From: Streptomyces mobaraensis
Lineage (GTDB): Bacteria > Actinomycetota > Actinomycetes > Streptomycetales > Streptomycetaceae
DNA length: 64,000 nt
Assembly: GCF_020099395.1 (NCBI RefSeq)
Contig: NZ_CP083590.1
Span: 2,542,001-2,606,000, forward strand
Direction: 5' to 3'
The notes beneath the pieces are model-generated. The model was not told the DNA's origin, did no database searches, and saw only the letters and a list, made by a program, of their open reading frames with translations. Of the stretch, positions 42,527 to 51,615 are shown one piece after another; within the stretch, counting starts at the first letter, position 1, and every line of letters starts with the position of its first letter. The position numbers and the translations under genes were made by a program.

Positions 42527-44789
42527 CCGGAGATTTCTCGAGGCCCTCGTGCCGCTCCGGCTCACGGCCGGCGCAGAGGGCCAGGACGTCGGCCCCGAAC
42601 CGGCCCAGCTTGCGGGCTCCCACCCCGGAGATGGCGGCGAGCTCCCCCTCCGTCTCCGGCACGGCCTCGGCGATGGCCAGCAGCGTCTTGTCGGTGAAGA
42701 CGCAGAAGGCGGGCTGGCCGAGCCGCCGGGCCTGTTCGGCCCGCCAGTCGCGGAGCCGCTCGTGCAGCCCCTCGTCCAGGTCGCTGGGGCAGTCCTCGCA
42801 GCGCAGCAGCTTGATCTCGCCCGCGTCGGTCAGCGTCCGGCCGCAGACCCGGCAGCGGGCCGGCCGACGGGCCCGTGACGGGGCGCCGCCACGCGGTCCG
42901 GCGACCGGACGGCCGCGGCCGTCCTCGGAACCGTCCCCCGGACCGGCACCGGAGCCGGTTCCGAACGAGACGTGGCCGCGGGCGGACGGTGAGCTCGTGG
43001 CGCCCGGGCCCTGCGCCGGGGAGCCGGGCCGCAGGCCGTTGAGGAAGCGGCTGGGACGCCGGGAGGGCCGGCCGCCGGGCGAGCGGGAGAGGGCCCACGA
43101 CAGGGTCAGGTGCCGTCGGGCCCGGGTGACGCCGACGTAGAGGAGGCGGCGCTCCTCCTCCAGCTGCTCGTCGGTCTTGGCGTAGGTGATCGGCATCATG
43201 CCCTCGGTGAGGCCGACCAGGAACACGGCGTCCCACTCCAGGCCCTTGGCGGCGTGGAGTGAGGCGAGCGTCACACCCTCGACCGTGGGGGCGTGCTGGG
43301 CCTCCGTCCGCTCCTGGAGCTCGGTGACGAGGTCGGCGAGGGTGGCGCCCGGGCGGGCGGCGGCGAAGTCCTCGGCGAGCCGCACCAGGGCGGCGAGGGA
43401 TTCCCAGCGGTCGCGGACGGCACCGGAACCGGCGGGCGGTTCCGTGGTCCAGCCCCGGGTCGAGAGGACGGCCCGCACCTGGGCCGGCAGGTCCTCGGCG
43501 CCGGCCAGCTGCGGATCGGTGCCACCGCCCGCCCGGGCGGCGCCGCGCAGCAGGATCTGCGCCTCGCGCACCTCGGGCCGTTCGAAGAACCGCTCGGCGC
43601 CGCGCAGCTGGTAGGGCACGCCGACGTCCGCGAGCGCCTGCTCGTAGACCTCGGACTGGGCGTTGATCCGGTACAGCACGGCGATCTCGCTCGCGGGCAC
43701 CCCGGAGGCGATGAGGTCGCGGACCCGGCGGGCGACGCCCTCCGCCTCGGCCGGCTCGTCGGCGTACTCGGCGTAGGCGGGCTCGGGGCCGCGCTCGCGC
43801 TGGGAGACGAGCTCCAGGCGGTGCTCCGCGGCCTTCCCGCGGGCCTGGGCGAGCAGCCCGTTGGCCAGGTGCACCACCTGCGGTGTGGACCGGTAGTCGC
43901 GGACGAGCCGGACGACCGTGGCCCGGGGGTGGCGGGAGCGGAAGTTCAGCAGGTGGTCCGGGGTGGCGCCGGTGAAGGAGTAGATGGTCTGGCTGGCGTC
44001 GCCGACCACGCAGAGGCTGTCCCTGTCCCCCAGCCACAGGTCCAGCAGGCGCTGCTGAAGGGGGCTGACGTCCTGGTACTCGTCGACCACGAAGTGCTGG
44101 TACTGCCGGCGGACGGTCTCGGCGATGTCCTGCCGGTCCTGGAGGACCGCCACGGTGAGCAGCAGGACGTCCTCGAAGTCGATCACACCGCGCTCGCGCT
44201 TGAGCTGCTCGTAGATCCCGTAGATCTTGGCGGTCTCCGCCGGGTCGCGCGGGGCGTCGCGGCCGGCCTTGACGATGGCGGCGGGGTAGTCCTCGGGGAC
44301 GGTCTGGGTGACCTTGGACCATTCGATCTCGGACGTCACGTCCCGCAGCTCGTTGCGGTCCAGCCGGATCCGGCAGCGGGCCGCCGCCTCCGCGACGATC
44401 TGCACCTTGCGCTCGGCCAGCCGGGGCAGCTCGCCGCCCACGGCCTTGGGCCAGAAGTACTGGAGCTGGCGCAGCGCGGCCGAGTGGAACGTCCGGGCCT
44501 GCACCCCGGCCGCGCCGAGCTGCCGCAGCCGGCCGCGCATCTCGCCAGCCGCCCGGTTGGTGAAGGTGACGGCGAGCACACTCGTGGGCTGGAACACCCC
44601 GGACCGCACGCCGTACGCGATCCGGTGGGTGATCGCGCGCGTCTTGCCCGTACCGGCACCCGCCAGCACGCACACCGGCCCGTCCAGGGCGGTCGCCACC
44701 GCGCGCTGCTCCGGGTCGAGCCCGTCGAGCACGGCGTCGGCGGTCTCCGGCACCTGAGGGAAGAGAGGGGAGTGCGTTGCTGCTGTCAC
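42519..44789 (-). CDS. uvrD2: UvrD2-type ATP-dependent DNA helicase
   Basis: The 756-residue superfamily 1 helicase has all core motifs: Walker A (GAGTGKTRAITHR), Ia (VLAVTFTNRAAGEMRGRL), II (FVVDEYQDVSPLQQ), III (CVVGDASQTIYSF), IV (LVRDYRST), V (TLASLHAAKGLEWDAVFLVG) and VI (LLYVGVTRARRHL). After a disordered linker, a four-cysteine motif (CRVCG and CEDCPSD) and a C-terminal HRDC domain follow, which is the actinobacterial UvrD2 architecture. It works in DNA repair or unwinding. The wblC promoter overlaps its end. Confidence 0.93.
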   Translation of the reverse strand: MTAATHSPLFPQVPETADAVLDGLDPEQRAVATALDGPVCVLAGAGTGKTRAITHRIAYGVRSGVFQPTSVLAVTFTNRAAGEMRGRLRQLGAAGVQARTFHSAALRQLQYFWPKAVGGELPRLAERKVQIVAEAAARCRIRLDRNELRDVTSEIEWSKVTQTVPEDYPAAIVKAGRDAPRDPAETAKIYGIYEQLKRERGVIDFEDVLLLTVAVLQDRQDIAETVRRQYQHFVVDEYQDVSPLQQRLLDLWLGDRDSLCVVGDASQTIYSFTGATPDHLLNFRSRHPRATVVRLVRDYRSTPQVVHLANGLLAQARGKAAEHRLELVSQRERGPEPAYAEYADEPAEAEGVARRVRDLIASGVPASEIAVLYRINAQSEVYEQALADVGVPYQLRGAERFFERPEVREAQILLRGAARAGGGTDPQLAGAEDLPAQVRAVLSTRGWTTEPPAGSGAVRDRWESLAALVRLAEDFAAARPGATLADLVTELQERTEAQHAPTVEGVTLASLHAAKGLEWDAVFLVGLTEGMMPITYAKTDEQLEEERRLLYVGVTRARRHLTLSWALSRSPGGRPSRRPSRFLNGLRPGSPAQGPGATSSPSARGHVSFGTGSGAGPGDGSEDGRGRPVAGPRGGAPSRARRPARCRVCGRTLTDAGEIKLLRCEDCPSDLDEGLHERLRDWRAEQARRLGQPAFCVFTDKTLLAIAEAVPETEGELAAISGVGARKLGRFGADVLALCAGREPERHEGLEKSPEK

Positions 44790-44900
44790 GCAGCCATGCT
44801 GCCAGGTCCGCGGAGGCGACCGGGAACGTTGTCCACAGGCGAGGCCCCGCGGTCATACCATCACTCCGGCGACAGCCCGGCGCGGGCGCGCGTGCGGGGC

Positions 44901-44927
44901 GGGAATGGTAGGAGAGGGGCGCACGTT
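44901..44927 (+). promoter_or_regulatory. SigR-dependent promoter of the mycoredoxin gene
   Basis: GGGAAT (44901-44906), an 18-base spacer and GTT (44925-44927) match the sigma-R consensus exactly, 48 bases before the ATG at 44976. It is the same pattern as at sigR in this window, and thiol oxidoreductases are classic SigR targets. Confidence 0.85.
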
Positions 44928-44975
44928 CTACCACCGGAGCTTCGCTCCCCCAGCTCGCCTGCAGAAGGAGTCCCG

Positions 44976-45215
44976 ATGTCCGCCGTGACGATGTACAGCA
45001 CCACCTGGTGCGGCTACTGCCGCCGTCTGAAGAGCCAGATGGACCGCGAGGGAATCGCGTACACCGAGGTGAACATCGAGCTCGACCCCGAGTCGGCCGC
45101 CTTCGTGGAGAAGGCCAACGACGGCAACCAGACGGTCCCGACCGTCCTGTTCCCCGACGGCTCGACGCTGACCAACCCCTCCCTGGCCCAGGTCAAGGCC
45201 AAGATCGGCGCCTGA
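44976..45215 (+). CDS. Mycoredoxin (glutaredoxin-like thiol oxidoreductase)
   Basis: The 79-residue glutaredoxin-fold protein carries the redox motif CGYC (TTWCGYCRRLKSQM) and the cis-Pro loop (GNQTVPTVLFPDGS). Actinobacterial proteins of this type, such as Mrx1, reduce mycothiol mixed disulfides. AAGGAG precedes the ATG at 44976. A SigR promoter upstream indicates induction by disulfide stress. A bidirectional terminator follows. Confidence 0.92.
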   Translation: MSAVTMYSTTWCGYCRRLKSQMDREGIAYTEVNIELDPESAAFVEKANDGNQTVPTVLFPDGSTLTNPSLAQVKAKIGA

Positions 45216-45232
45216 CGGCAGCCGGCTCGGTC

Positions 45233-45270
45233 CATGGGAAGGCCCCCGCCGCGGCGGGGGCCTTCCCATG
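45233..45270. terminator. Bidirectional hairpin terminator
   Basis: An 18-base perfect palindrome (CATGGGAAGGCCCCCGCC and complement with a GC centre) between the convergent mycoredoxin and nudC genes, able to act on both strands. Confidence 0.85.
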
Positions 45271-45282
45271 CTCCGGCTCGTC

Positions 45283-46209
45283 CTACGGCAGCGGTTCGCC
45301 GTACCAGAGTTCGACGAGGCGGGCGGCGATGGAGATGCCGGTGGGGGGCAGGACCTCGCCGGAGGCGAAGGCGGCGCGGAGGTCGTCGCGGGAGAACCAG
45401 CGGGCCTCGTGGATCTCCTCGCCGTCGACCTGGATCTCCGGGGAGGTGGCGCGGGCGAGGAAGCCGAGCATGAGGCTGGAGGGGAAGGGCCAGGGCTGGC
45501 TGGCGACGTACTCGACGTCGCCGACGACGACGCCGGCCTCCTCGGCGACCTCGCGGCGGACGGCCTGCTCGATGGACTCGCCCGGCTCGACGAAGCCGGC
45601 GAGGGTGGAGAAGCGGCCCTCCGGCCAGTGCATCTGGCGGCCGAGCAGAGCGCGGTCCTGGTCGTCCGTCACCAGCATGATCACTGCCGGGTCGGTGCGC
45701 GGGTAGTGCTCGGCGCCACAGGCCGGGCAGCGGCGGATGTGGCCGGCGGCGGCGATGACCGTACGCTCGCCGCAGCGCGAGCAGAAGCGGTGGAGGCGCT
45801 GCCAGTTCTCCAGGGCGACGGCGTGGACCAGCAGCCCGGCGTCGCGCGGGGAGAGCAGCAGGCCCGCCTCGCGGAGGCCTGCGGGCCGTGCGGACTGGTC
45901 CATGCGGCCGGGCAGGCTGTCCTTCTGGAGGGCGAAGTAGGCCACCCCGTCCTCGTCCTGGCCGAGGAAGTAGCGGTGCGTCTCGGTGGGCGGCGCGTCG
46001 AACGCGGGCGTCATCACCAGTTCCGTACGGCCGTCCGGGGTGTCGTCGATCAGTGCCTGACCGCCGGAGACCACGAACACGCGGGTCGACGGGTGGCTCC
46101 ACGCCGCCGACAGCCACGCCTCGTCCAGCCGGTGGTGCGCGGCGCGGTCGATGCCGCTCGATCCGCTGAGCGTGATGCGGTCGGCGGCGAAATCGGTCCT
46201 GGTGGTCAC
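45283..46209 (-). CDS. nudC: NAD+ diphosphatase / NADH pyrophosphatase
   Basis: The 308-residue NudC hydrolyses NAD(H) to NMN(H) and AMP and can remove NAD caps from RNA. Features are the zinc ribbon (FCSRCGERT, CPACGAEHYPR), the NUDIX box GFVEPGESIEQAVRREVAEEAGV and the subfamily signature SQPWPFPSSLMLGF. A GTG at 46209 is chosen because it matches the usual N-terminus. The frame continues to an ATG at 46263 and would add a His-rich extension (MTHHTHHRHHHQGE), which is unlikely but not excluded. It is convergent with mycoredoxin. Confidence 0.9.
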   Translation of the reverse strand: MTTRTDFAADRITLSGSSGIDRAAHHRLDEAWLSAAWSHPSTRVFVVSGGQALIDDTPDGRTELVMTPAFDAPPTETHRYFLGQDEDGVAYFALQKDSLPGRMDQSARPAGLREAGLLLSPRDAGLLVHAVALENWQRLHRFCSRCGERTVIAAAGHIRRCPACGAEHYPRTDPAVIMLVTDDQDRALLGRQMHWPEGRFSTLAGFVEPGESIEQAVRREVAEEAGVVVGDVEYVASQPWPFPSSLMLGFLARATSPEIQVDGEEIHEARWFSRDDLRAAFASGEVLPPTGISIAARLVELWYGEPLP

Positions 46210-46277
46210 GGCTGCTTCCAACTCCCCCTGGTGGTGATGGCGGTGGTGCGTGTGGTGCGTCATGGGCCCGGGCCGGT

Positions 46278-47693
46278 TCAGCCGGCGCGGCGGGTCCAGG
46301 ACGTGTCCCCCGTGGCGAGGTCGTCCCAGAGGTGGGCGGCGGTCTCCACGCCCTTCATGAGGAGGTCGAGCTCGACCTTCTCGTTCGGCGCGTGCCAGCC
46401 GTCGGAGGGCACGGAGATGCCGAGGAAGAGGACGGGGACGCCCAGGACGTCCTGGAGGTCGGCGGCCGGTCCGGAGCCGCCCTCGCGGGTGAAACGGACC
46501 TGCTGCCCGAAGGCGCGGCCCATGGCGCGGGCGACGGCCTGGAGGGCGGGGTGGTCGAGCGGCGTCAGACAGGGACGGGTGGCGCCCGTGAACGTGAGCT
46601 CGTGGCGGATGCCGGCCGGGAGACGGGCGGCCACCCAGTCCCGGACGGCCTCCTGTACGGCGTCGGTCTCCTGGCCCGCGACCAGGCGGAAGGACAGCTT
46701 CAACTGCGCGGAGGACGGGACGATCGTCTTGCCGCCGGGGCCCTGGTAACCGCCGGCGATGCCGTTGACCTCGGCCGTCGGGCGGGCCCAGACGCGCTCC
46801 AGCGTGCTGTAGCCGGCCTCGCCGAGGGTGGCGTGCGAGTGCGCCCCGCGCGTCCAGCGCTTCTCGTCGAAGGGCAGCTCCGCGAAGAGCTCGCGCTCGC
46901 GGTCGGTGAGCTCGACGATGCCGTCGTAGAAGCCGGGGATCGCGACGCGGCGGTCCTCGTCGTGCAGCGCGGCGGCCAGCCGGGCGGCCTCGGTGGCCGG
47001 ATTGGGCACGGCGCCGCCGAACGCGCCGGAGTGGATGTCCTGGTCCGGCCCGTACAGGTCGACCTGGCACTCCACCAGGCCGCGCAGGCCGGTGCAGACG
47101 GTCGGGGTGTCCTCGGCCCACATGCCGGTGTCGGAGACGATCACGGCGTCGCAGGCGAGGCGGTCCGCGTGCGCGCGGAGGAGGTCGGGGAAGTTCGGCG
47201 AGCCGAACTCCTCCTCGCCCTCGATGATCAGCTTGAGGTTGACGGCGGGGGCGGTCCGGCCGGTGGCCGCCAGGTGGGCGCGCACCCCGAGGGTGTGGAA
47301 GAACACCTGGCCCTTGTCGTCGGCGGCACCGCGGGCGTACATCCGGCCGTCCTTGACGACCGGCTCGAACGGCTCGGTGTGCCAGCCGTCCTCCCGGGCG
47401 GCCGGCTGGACGTCGTGGTGTCCGTAGACGAGGACCGTCGGCGCGCCCTCGTCACCGGAGGGCCACTCGGCGAAGACGGCCGGGGCGCCGGCGGTCTCCC
47501 AGACCTCGGCGACCGGGAAGCCGGTCGCCCTGAGCCGGTCCGCCAGCCAGTCCGCGCTGCGGCGTACATCGGCCGCGTGGCCGGGGTCGGCCGACACGGA
47601 GGGGATGCGCAGCCACTCGGCGAGGTCGTCGAGGAAGGCGGCGCGGTGCTGCTGGATGTACGCGCGGACGGCACTGTCCGGGGTGTCGCTCAT
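46278..47693 (-). CDS. M20-family metallodipeptidase
   Basis: The 471-residue di-zinc peptidase has the M20 motifs: YGHHDVQPA (metal His and Asp), GAADDKGQVFFH (bridging Asp), EGEEEFGSP (Glu pair, catalytic and metal) and DTGMWAEDTP (Asp). A dimerisation lid follows and a metal His near the end (GWHAPNEKVELDLL). The layout fits CNDP-like dipeptidases. The substrate is not known. Its stop is 15 bases upstream of the nudC alternative ATG, so a shared transcript with nudC is possible. Confidence 0.88.
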   Translation of the reverse strand: MSDTPDSAVRAYIQQHRAAFLDDLAEWLRIPSVSADPGHAADVRRSADWLADRLRATGFPVAEVWETAGAPAVFAEWPSGDEGAPTVLVYGHHDVQPAAREDGWHTEPFEPVVKDGRMYARGAADDKGQVFFHTLGVRAHLAATGRTAPAVNLKLIIEGEEEFGSPNFPDLLRAHADRLACDAVIVSDTGMWAEDTPTVCTGLRGLVECQVDLYGPDQDIHSGAFGGAVPNPATEAARLAAALHDEDRRVAIPGFYDGIVELTDRERELFAELPFDEKRWTRGAHSHATLGEAGYSTLERVWARPTAEVNGIAGGYQGPGGKTIVPSSAQLKLSFRLVAGQETDAVQEAVRDWVAARLPAGIRHELTFTGATRPCLTPLDHPALQAVARAMGRAFGQQVRFTREGGSGPAADLQDVLGVPVLFLGISVPSDGWHAPNEKVELDLLMKGVETAAHLWDDLATGDTSWTRRAG

Positions 47694-47741
47694 GACGTCG
47701 AGCCTAGCCGGACACGGGCCGTGACCGGGACCGGGTTTGTC

Positions 47742-50700
47742 TCACTCACCCTCCCCGGCACCCTCCCCCATCAGGATCCTCTCCAGGGCCGCCCGGTCCG
47801 GCAGCCCCGTCGGGCGGACCACGCGGCCGTCGCGGACGTGGACGAAGGCTGCGGAGACGGCCGACGGCGGCAGGCCGTGCCGCTCGGCCCAGGCGAGGCG
47901 GTAGACGGCGAGCTGGAGGGGGTCGGCGGTGCCGTCCCGGCCGGTCTTCCAGTCGACGATCTCGTAGGCGGTGCCGTCGGCTTCGTCCTCGGTCCGGTAG
48001 ACCGCGTCGATCCGGCCGCGGATCACCCGGCCCGCGAGGGTGATCCGGAACGGCGCCTCCACCCGGTACGGCGTGCGGTGGGCGTACGGGGTGCGTTCGA
48101 ACGCCGCCTTGAGCTCGGCGAGGTCGCGCTCGTCGGCGATTTCGGTGTCATCGGTCTCGTCCTCGTCGATCCCGCCGGTCAGTTCGTCCTGGCCCGGGAA
48201 CGGCAGAGTCAGCGCCTCGAAGCGGGACTCGACCCAGGCGTGGAAGCGGGTGCCGCGGCGGGCGGCGGGCCGCGGCGGGCGGGGCATCGGCCGGGCCAGC
48301 TCGCTCGCGAACCCGTCGGGGTCGGCGGCGAGCCGGACGAGCTGCGACGCGGTCAGGGACGCCGGCAGCGGCACCTCGTGCACCGTCGCGCGGGCCCTGC
48401 GGAGCTCGCCCGCGAGGGCGTCCAGGTCGCGGTCCCAGGAGGTGACCAGGCGGGACTCCTCGGGGGTGAGGGTGGCGCGGGGCGCTTTTCGGGGTGGGGT
48501 GCCCGGGGCGGGGAGCCGGTGCTCGTCGGTTGAGGCGGGGGTGCCCTGCGGGCGGCTGTGCCCCAGTCCCGCCCCTTCGCCGATTCCTGGGGGCGAGCCC
48601 CCAGCCCCCCGAAGCGCGCTGCGCGCGCTGTCCAGGGGGCCGACGGTCGTCCCCGGCGCAGCGGAGGCCCGCTCGTGCCGGGGAGCCGGGACGGCGGGTG
48701 CGGGGCGCTGTGACGGATCAGGCGCCGGTGCTGCGGGCACCTCGGTGGTGTCGGGCGCAGGTGCCGTCGGGCGGGTGGTGGTGAGGGTGTCCCAGTCCGC
48801 CAAGGCGGCGTCGTCCTCGTGCGCGAGATCCGCGTACGCCTCGTCGGCGTCCGCGAACGCCTCCTCGTCCTCCTCCGGCGGAGGCGGCCACTCCGGGTCG
48901 TGGGCCGGCTCCGGCGCCGGGGCGGGGCCGGGGAGGCGGCCCAGGCGGGCGCGGACGGCCGCGGCGGCCTCGCGGCGGCGGGTGAGGGAGTCCGGGTCCA
49001 GGGGCAGCGGCCAGGCACGGTCGGTCTCGGCCGCGTCCAGGGCGGGGTTGGTGGCGCCCTCCTCCGGGGGGTCGGCCCACACCTCGGTCTCGCCGTGCCC
49101 GGCCTCGCAGTGCTCGCGCAGGGCGTGGAGGAAGGCGGACGGGCCGCGGGGCCGCTTCTGCTCGGGGCCCCACCAGTGGCCGGAGGCGAGGAGGAGGGAG
49201 CGGGGACGGGTGAAGGTGACGTAGCCGAGGCGCAGTTCCTCGGTGGCCTGGTGGTCCTTCATGGCGGCCTTGAAGGCGGCGATGCCCTTGCCGTCCCAGG
49301 CGGGAACCTCGGGGAGGGTGTCGGCGTCCCCGCGCAGGGCGTGCGGGAGGACGCGGGCCTGGGAGGTCCACGCGTCCCGCGCCTGCTCGCTGGGGAAGGT
49401 CTTGGCGACGAGCCCGGGGACGGCGACGACGTCCCACTCCAGGCCCTTGGACTTGTGGGCGGTCAGGACCTTGACCGTGTCCTCGGCGCCGGGGAGGGAG
49501 CTGTCGAGCCCCTTCTCGTACTGGACGGCGGTGCGCAGGAAGCCGAGGAAGGCGAGCAGGCCGGCGTCGCCGTCCAGGCCGGCGAAGCCGGCGGCGATGT
49601 CCAGGAACTGGTTGAGGGTCTCCCGGCGGCGGGCCGCCAGCGCGTGCGGCGAGGCGGAGAGCTCGACCTCCAGGCCGGTGGTGGCGAGCACCCGGTGCAG
49701 GACGTCCATCAGGGGGTCGGCCAGGCTCCGTCGCAGATCGCGGAGTTCGGTGGCGAGGCGGGCGAAGCGGATCCGGGCCTCGGCGGAGAACGGCAGGCCG
49801 TCGTCGGACGCGTCACCGGTGAGGAAGGTGTCGAGGGCGTCGGCGAGGGAGATCACCTCGGCCGGGTCGCGGCCCTCCACGGCCTCGGCGAGCCGCCGCT
49901 CGGGGTCCGTGCCGGCGCTGCCGTACGGCACCAGGGTGCGGGCGCGGCGGCCGAGGAGGGCGAGGTCGCGCGGCCCGATGCGCCAGCGGGGGCCGGTGAG
50001 GAGACGGACGAGGGACGCGTTGGCGGTGGGGTCCTGGAGGACCTCGCAGACGGCGACCAGGTCGGCGATCTCGGGCAGGTGGAGCAGCCCGGAGAGGCCG
50101 ACGACCTCGACCGGGACGTCCCGTTCGACCAGCGCGCCCTGGATCCGGGCGAAGTCGGCCGCCGTGCGGCACAAGACGGCGACGTCGCCGGGACGGGTGC
50201 CGGTGCGCACGTGGTGGGCGATGACGTCGGCGAGCCAGGCCAGCTCCTCGGCCTGGGTGGGCAGCAGCGCGCACCGCACGTACCCGTCCCGCTCGGCGCC
50301 GGGCGCGGGCCGCAGCGCCTCGACGCCCTCGTGGAGGGCGCGCAGGGGCGCGGCGAGGCCGTTGGCGAGGCGGAGGAGCCGGCCGCCGCTGCGCCGGTTC
50401 TCGCTGAGGGCGTGGCGGGCGGCGGGGCGGCCGTCGGCGTGCGGGAAGTGGCGGGGGAACTCGTCCAGGTTGGCGACGGAGGCGCCGCGCCAGCCGTAGA
50501 TGGCCTGACAGGGGTCGCCGACGGCGGTGACCGCGTGGCCCGTGCCGCCGCCGAACAGGCCGGCGAGCAGCAGCCGTTGGGCGACCGACGTGTCCTGGTA
50601 CTCGTCGAGGAGGACGACGGAGAACTCCTCGCGGAGGATCCGGCCGACCTCGGGGCGGGTGCGGGCGAGCTCGGCGGAGAGGGCGATCTGGTCGCCGAAG

Positions 50701-51413
50701 TCGAGGAGGTCGCGGCGGCGCTTCTCCGCGCGGTACGCGGCGACCAGGCCGGTGAGCTCGCGCCGGGCGCGCGCGGTCTCGGGGACCTTGCGCAGGTCGG
50801 CGTTGGTGAGGCGGGCGCCGTCGAGGTCCTTGAGGAGGGCCTCGTCGTGGGCCAGCAGCTCCTCCGGCTCGACCAGGTGCTCCGCGAGCTCGGCGTCGAG
50901 GGCGAGGAGGTCGGCGACGAGGTCGGCGAACGGGCGGGTGAGGGCCGGGTGCGGGCCCGGGGAGGTGCGCAGGACCCGGGCGGCGAGCTGGTAGCGGGTG
51001 GCGTCGGCGAGGAGGCGGGCGGTGGGCTCCAGGCCGATGCGCAGGCCGTGCTCCTTCAGGAGGCGGCCGGCGAACGCGTGGTACGTGGAGATCCGCGGCT
51101 CGCCGGGCCCTTCCTCCTCCGTGGCCTCGCCGGCCGTCACCCCGGCGGCGGCGAGCGCCTTGCGGACGCGCTCGGCGAGCTCGCCGGCGGCCTTGTTGGT
51201 GAAGGTGAGGCCGAGGACGCGCTCGGGGGCGACCTGGCCGGTGCCCACCAGCCAGACGACGCGGGCGGCCATCACCGTCGTCTTGCCCGACCCGGCCCCG
51301 GCCACGATGACCTGCGGGGCGGGCGGCGCGGTGATGCAGGCCGTCTGCTCCGGGGTGAAGGGGATGCCGAGGAGCTCCTTGAGCTGCTCGGGATCGGTCA
51401 GGCGCGGGGTCAC
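47742..51413 (-). CDS. adnB: AdnB-like UvrD/RecB helicase-nuclease
   Basis: The 1223-residue protein has an N-terminal SF1 helicase with Walker A (VAGAGSGKTTVM, about residues 37-48), LTFTNKAAGEL, VVLLDEYQDTS, GDPCQAIYGWRGAS and LGYVTFTRPRSLL. The C-terminal nuclease of the RecB type is visible as GRIDAVYRT...YEIVDWKTG...LQLAVYRLAW. This is the layout of the actinobacterial AdnAB end-resection complex. The start is a GTG at 51413 with no clear ribosome site. A low-complexity linker between helicase and nuclease encodes a Streptomyces-type dispersed repeat (48545-48640). AdnA is encoded 202 bases upstream on the same strand. Confidence 0.88.
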   Translation of the reverse strand: MTPRLTDPEQLKELLGIPFTPEQTACITAPPAPQVIVAGAGSGKTTVMAARVVWLVGTGQVAPERVLGLTFTNKAAGELAERVRKALAAAGVTAGEATEEEGPGEPRISTYHAFAGRLLKEHGLRIGLEPTARLLADATRYQLAARVLRTSPGPHPALTRPFADLVADLLALDAELAEHLVEPEELLAHDEALLKDLDGARLTNADLRKVPETARARRELTGLVAAYRAEKRRRDLLDFGDQIALSAELARTRPEVGRILREEFSVVLLDEYQDTSVAQRLLLAGLFGGGTGHAVTAVGDPCQAIYGWRGASVANLDEFPRHFPHADGRPAARHALSENRRSGGRLLRLANGLAAPLRALHEGVEALRPAPGAERDGYVRCALLPTQAEELAWLADVIAHHVRTGTRPGDVAVLCRTAADFARIQGALVERDVPVEVVGLSGLLHLPEIADLVAVCEVLQDPTANASLVRLLTGPRWRIGPRDLALLGRRARTLVPYGSAGTDPERRLAEAVEGRDPAEVISLADALDTFLTGDASDDGLPFSAEARIRFARLATELRDLRRSLADPLMDVLHRVLATTGLEVELSASPHALAARRRETLNQFLDIAAGFAGLDGDAGLLAFLGFLRTAVQYEKGLDSSLPGAEDTVKVLTAHKSKGLEWDVVAVPGLVAKTFPSEQARDAWTSQARVLPHALRGDADTLPEVPAWDGKGIAAFKAAMKDHQATEELRLGYVTFTRPRSLLLASGHWWGPEQKRPRGPSAFLHALREHCEAGHGETEVWADPPEEGATNPALDAAETDRAWPLPLDPDSLTRRREAAAAVRARLGRLPGPAPAPEPAHDPEWPPPPEEDEEAFADADEAYADLAHEDDAALADWDTLTTTRPTAPAPDTTEVPAAPAPDPSQRPAPAVPAPRHERASAAPGTTVGPLDSARSALRGAGGSPPGIGEGAGLGHSRPQGTPASTDEHRLPAPGTPPRKAPRATLTPEESRLVTSWDRDLDALAGELRRARATVHEVPLPASLTASQLVRLAADPDGFASELARPMPRPPRPAARRGTRFHAWVESRFEALTLPFPGQDELTGGIDEDETDDTEIADERDLAELKAAFERTPYAHRTPYRVEAPFRITLAGRVIRGRIDAVYRTEDEADGTAYEIVDWKTGRDGTADPLQLAVYRLAWAERHGLPPSAVSAAFVHVRDGRVVRPTGLPDRAALERILMGEGAGEGE
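48545..48640 (+). repeat. GC-rich palindromic dispersed repeat inside adnB
   Basis: The plus strand reads CCTGCGGGCGGCTGTGCCCC, then AGTCCCGCCCCTTCGCCGAT, then CTGGGGGCGAGCCCCCAG (a perfect 8-base-arm hairpin), then CCCCCCGAAGCGCGCTGCGC. From memory this pattern is a dispersed intergenic repeat in many Streptomyces. Here it lies in frame within the coding linker of adnB, read as an Arg/Gly/Ser/Pro-rich stretch. Confidence 0.6.
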
Positions 51414-51615
51414 GTCACAAACGGTAACCGGGGGCACTGACAAGCAGCGCCGGCCGGCCTTCCCGATCTTGTACGGGGACGGCGGCCGGCCGGGTTGGGC
51501 GTGGGCGCCCGGGCCGCTTGTACGGCGGTTCCGCGGCGCTTCCCCGGACGCCGAGCGCCTGCCCGGCGCGTGACGGACGTGACGGATGTGATGGATATGC
51601 CGGACGTCCGGGCCG

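Noticed and set aside
46210..46263. His-rich N-terminal extension of NudC
   Set aside because: The in-frame ATG at 46263 would add MTHHTHHRHHHQ, which other NudC proteins lack, and the GTG at 46209 gives the usual N-terminus.
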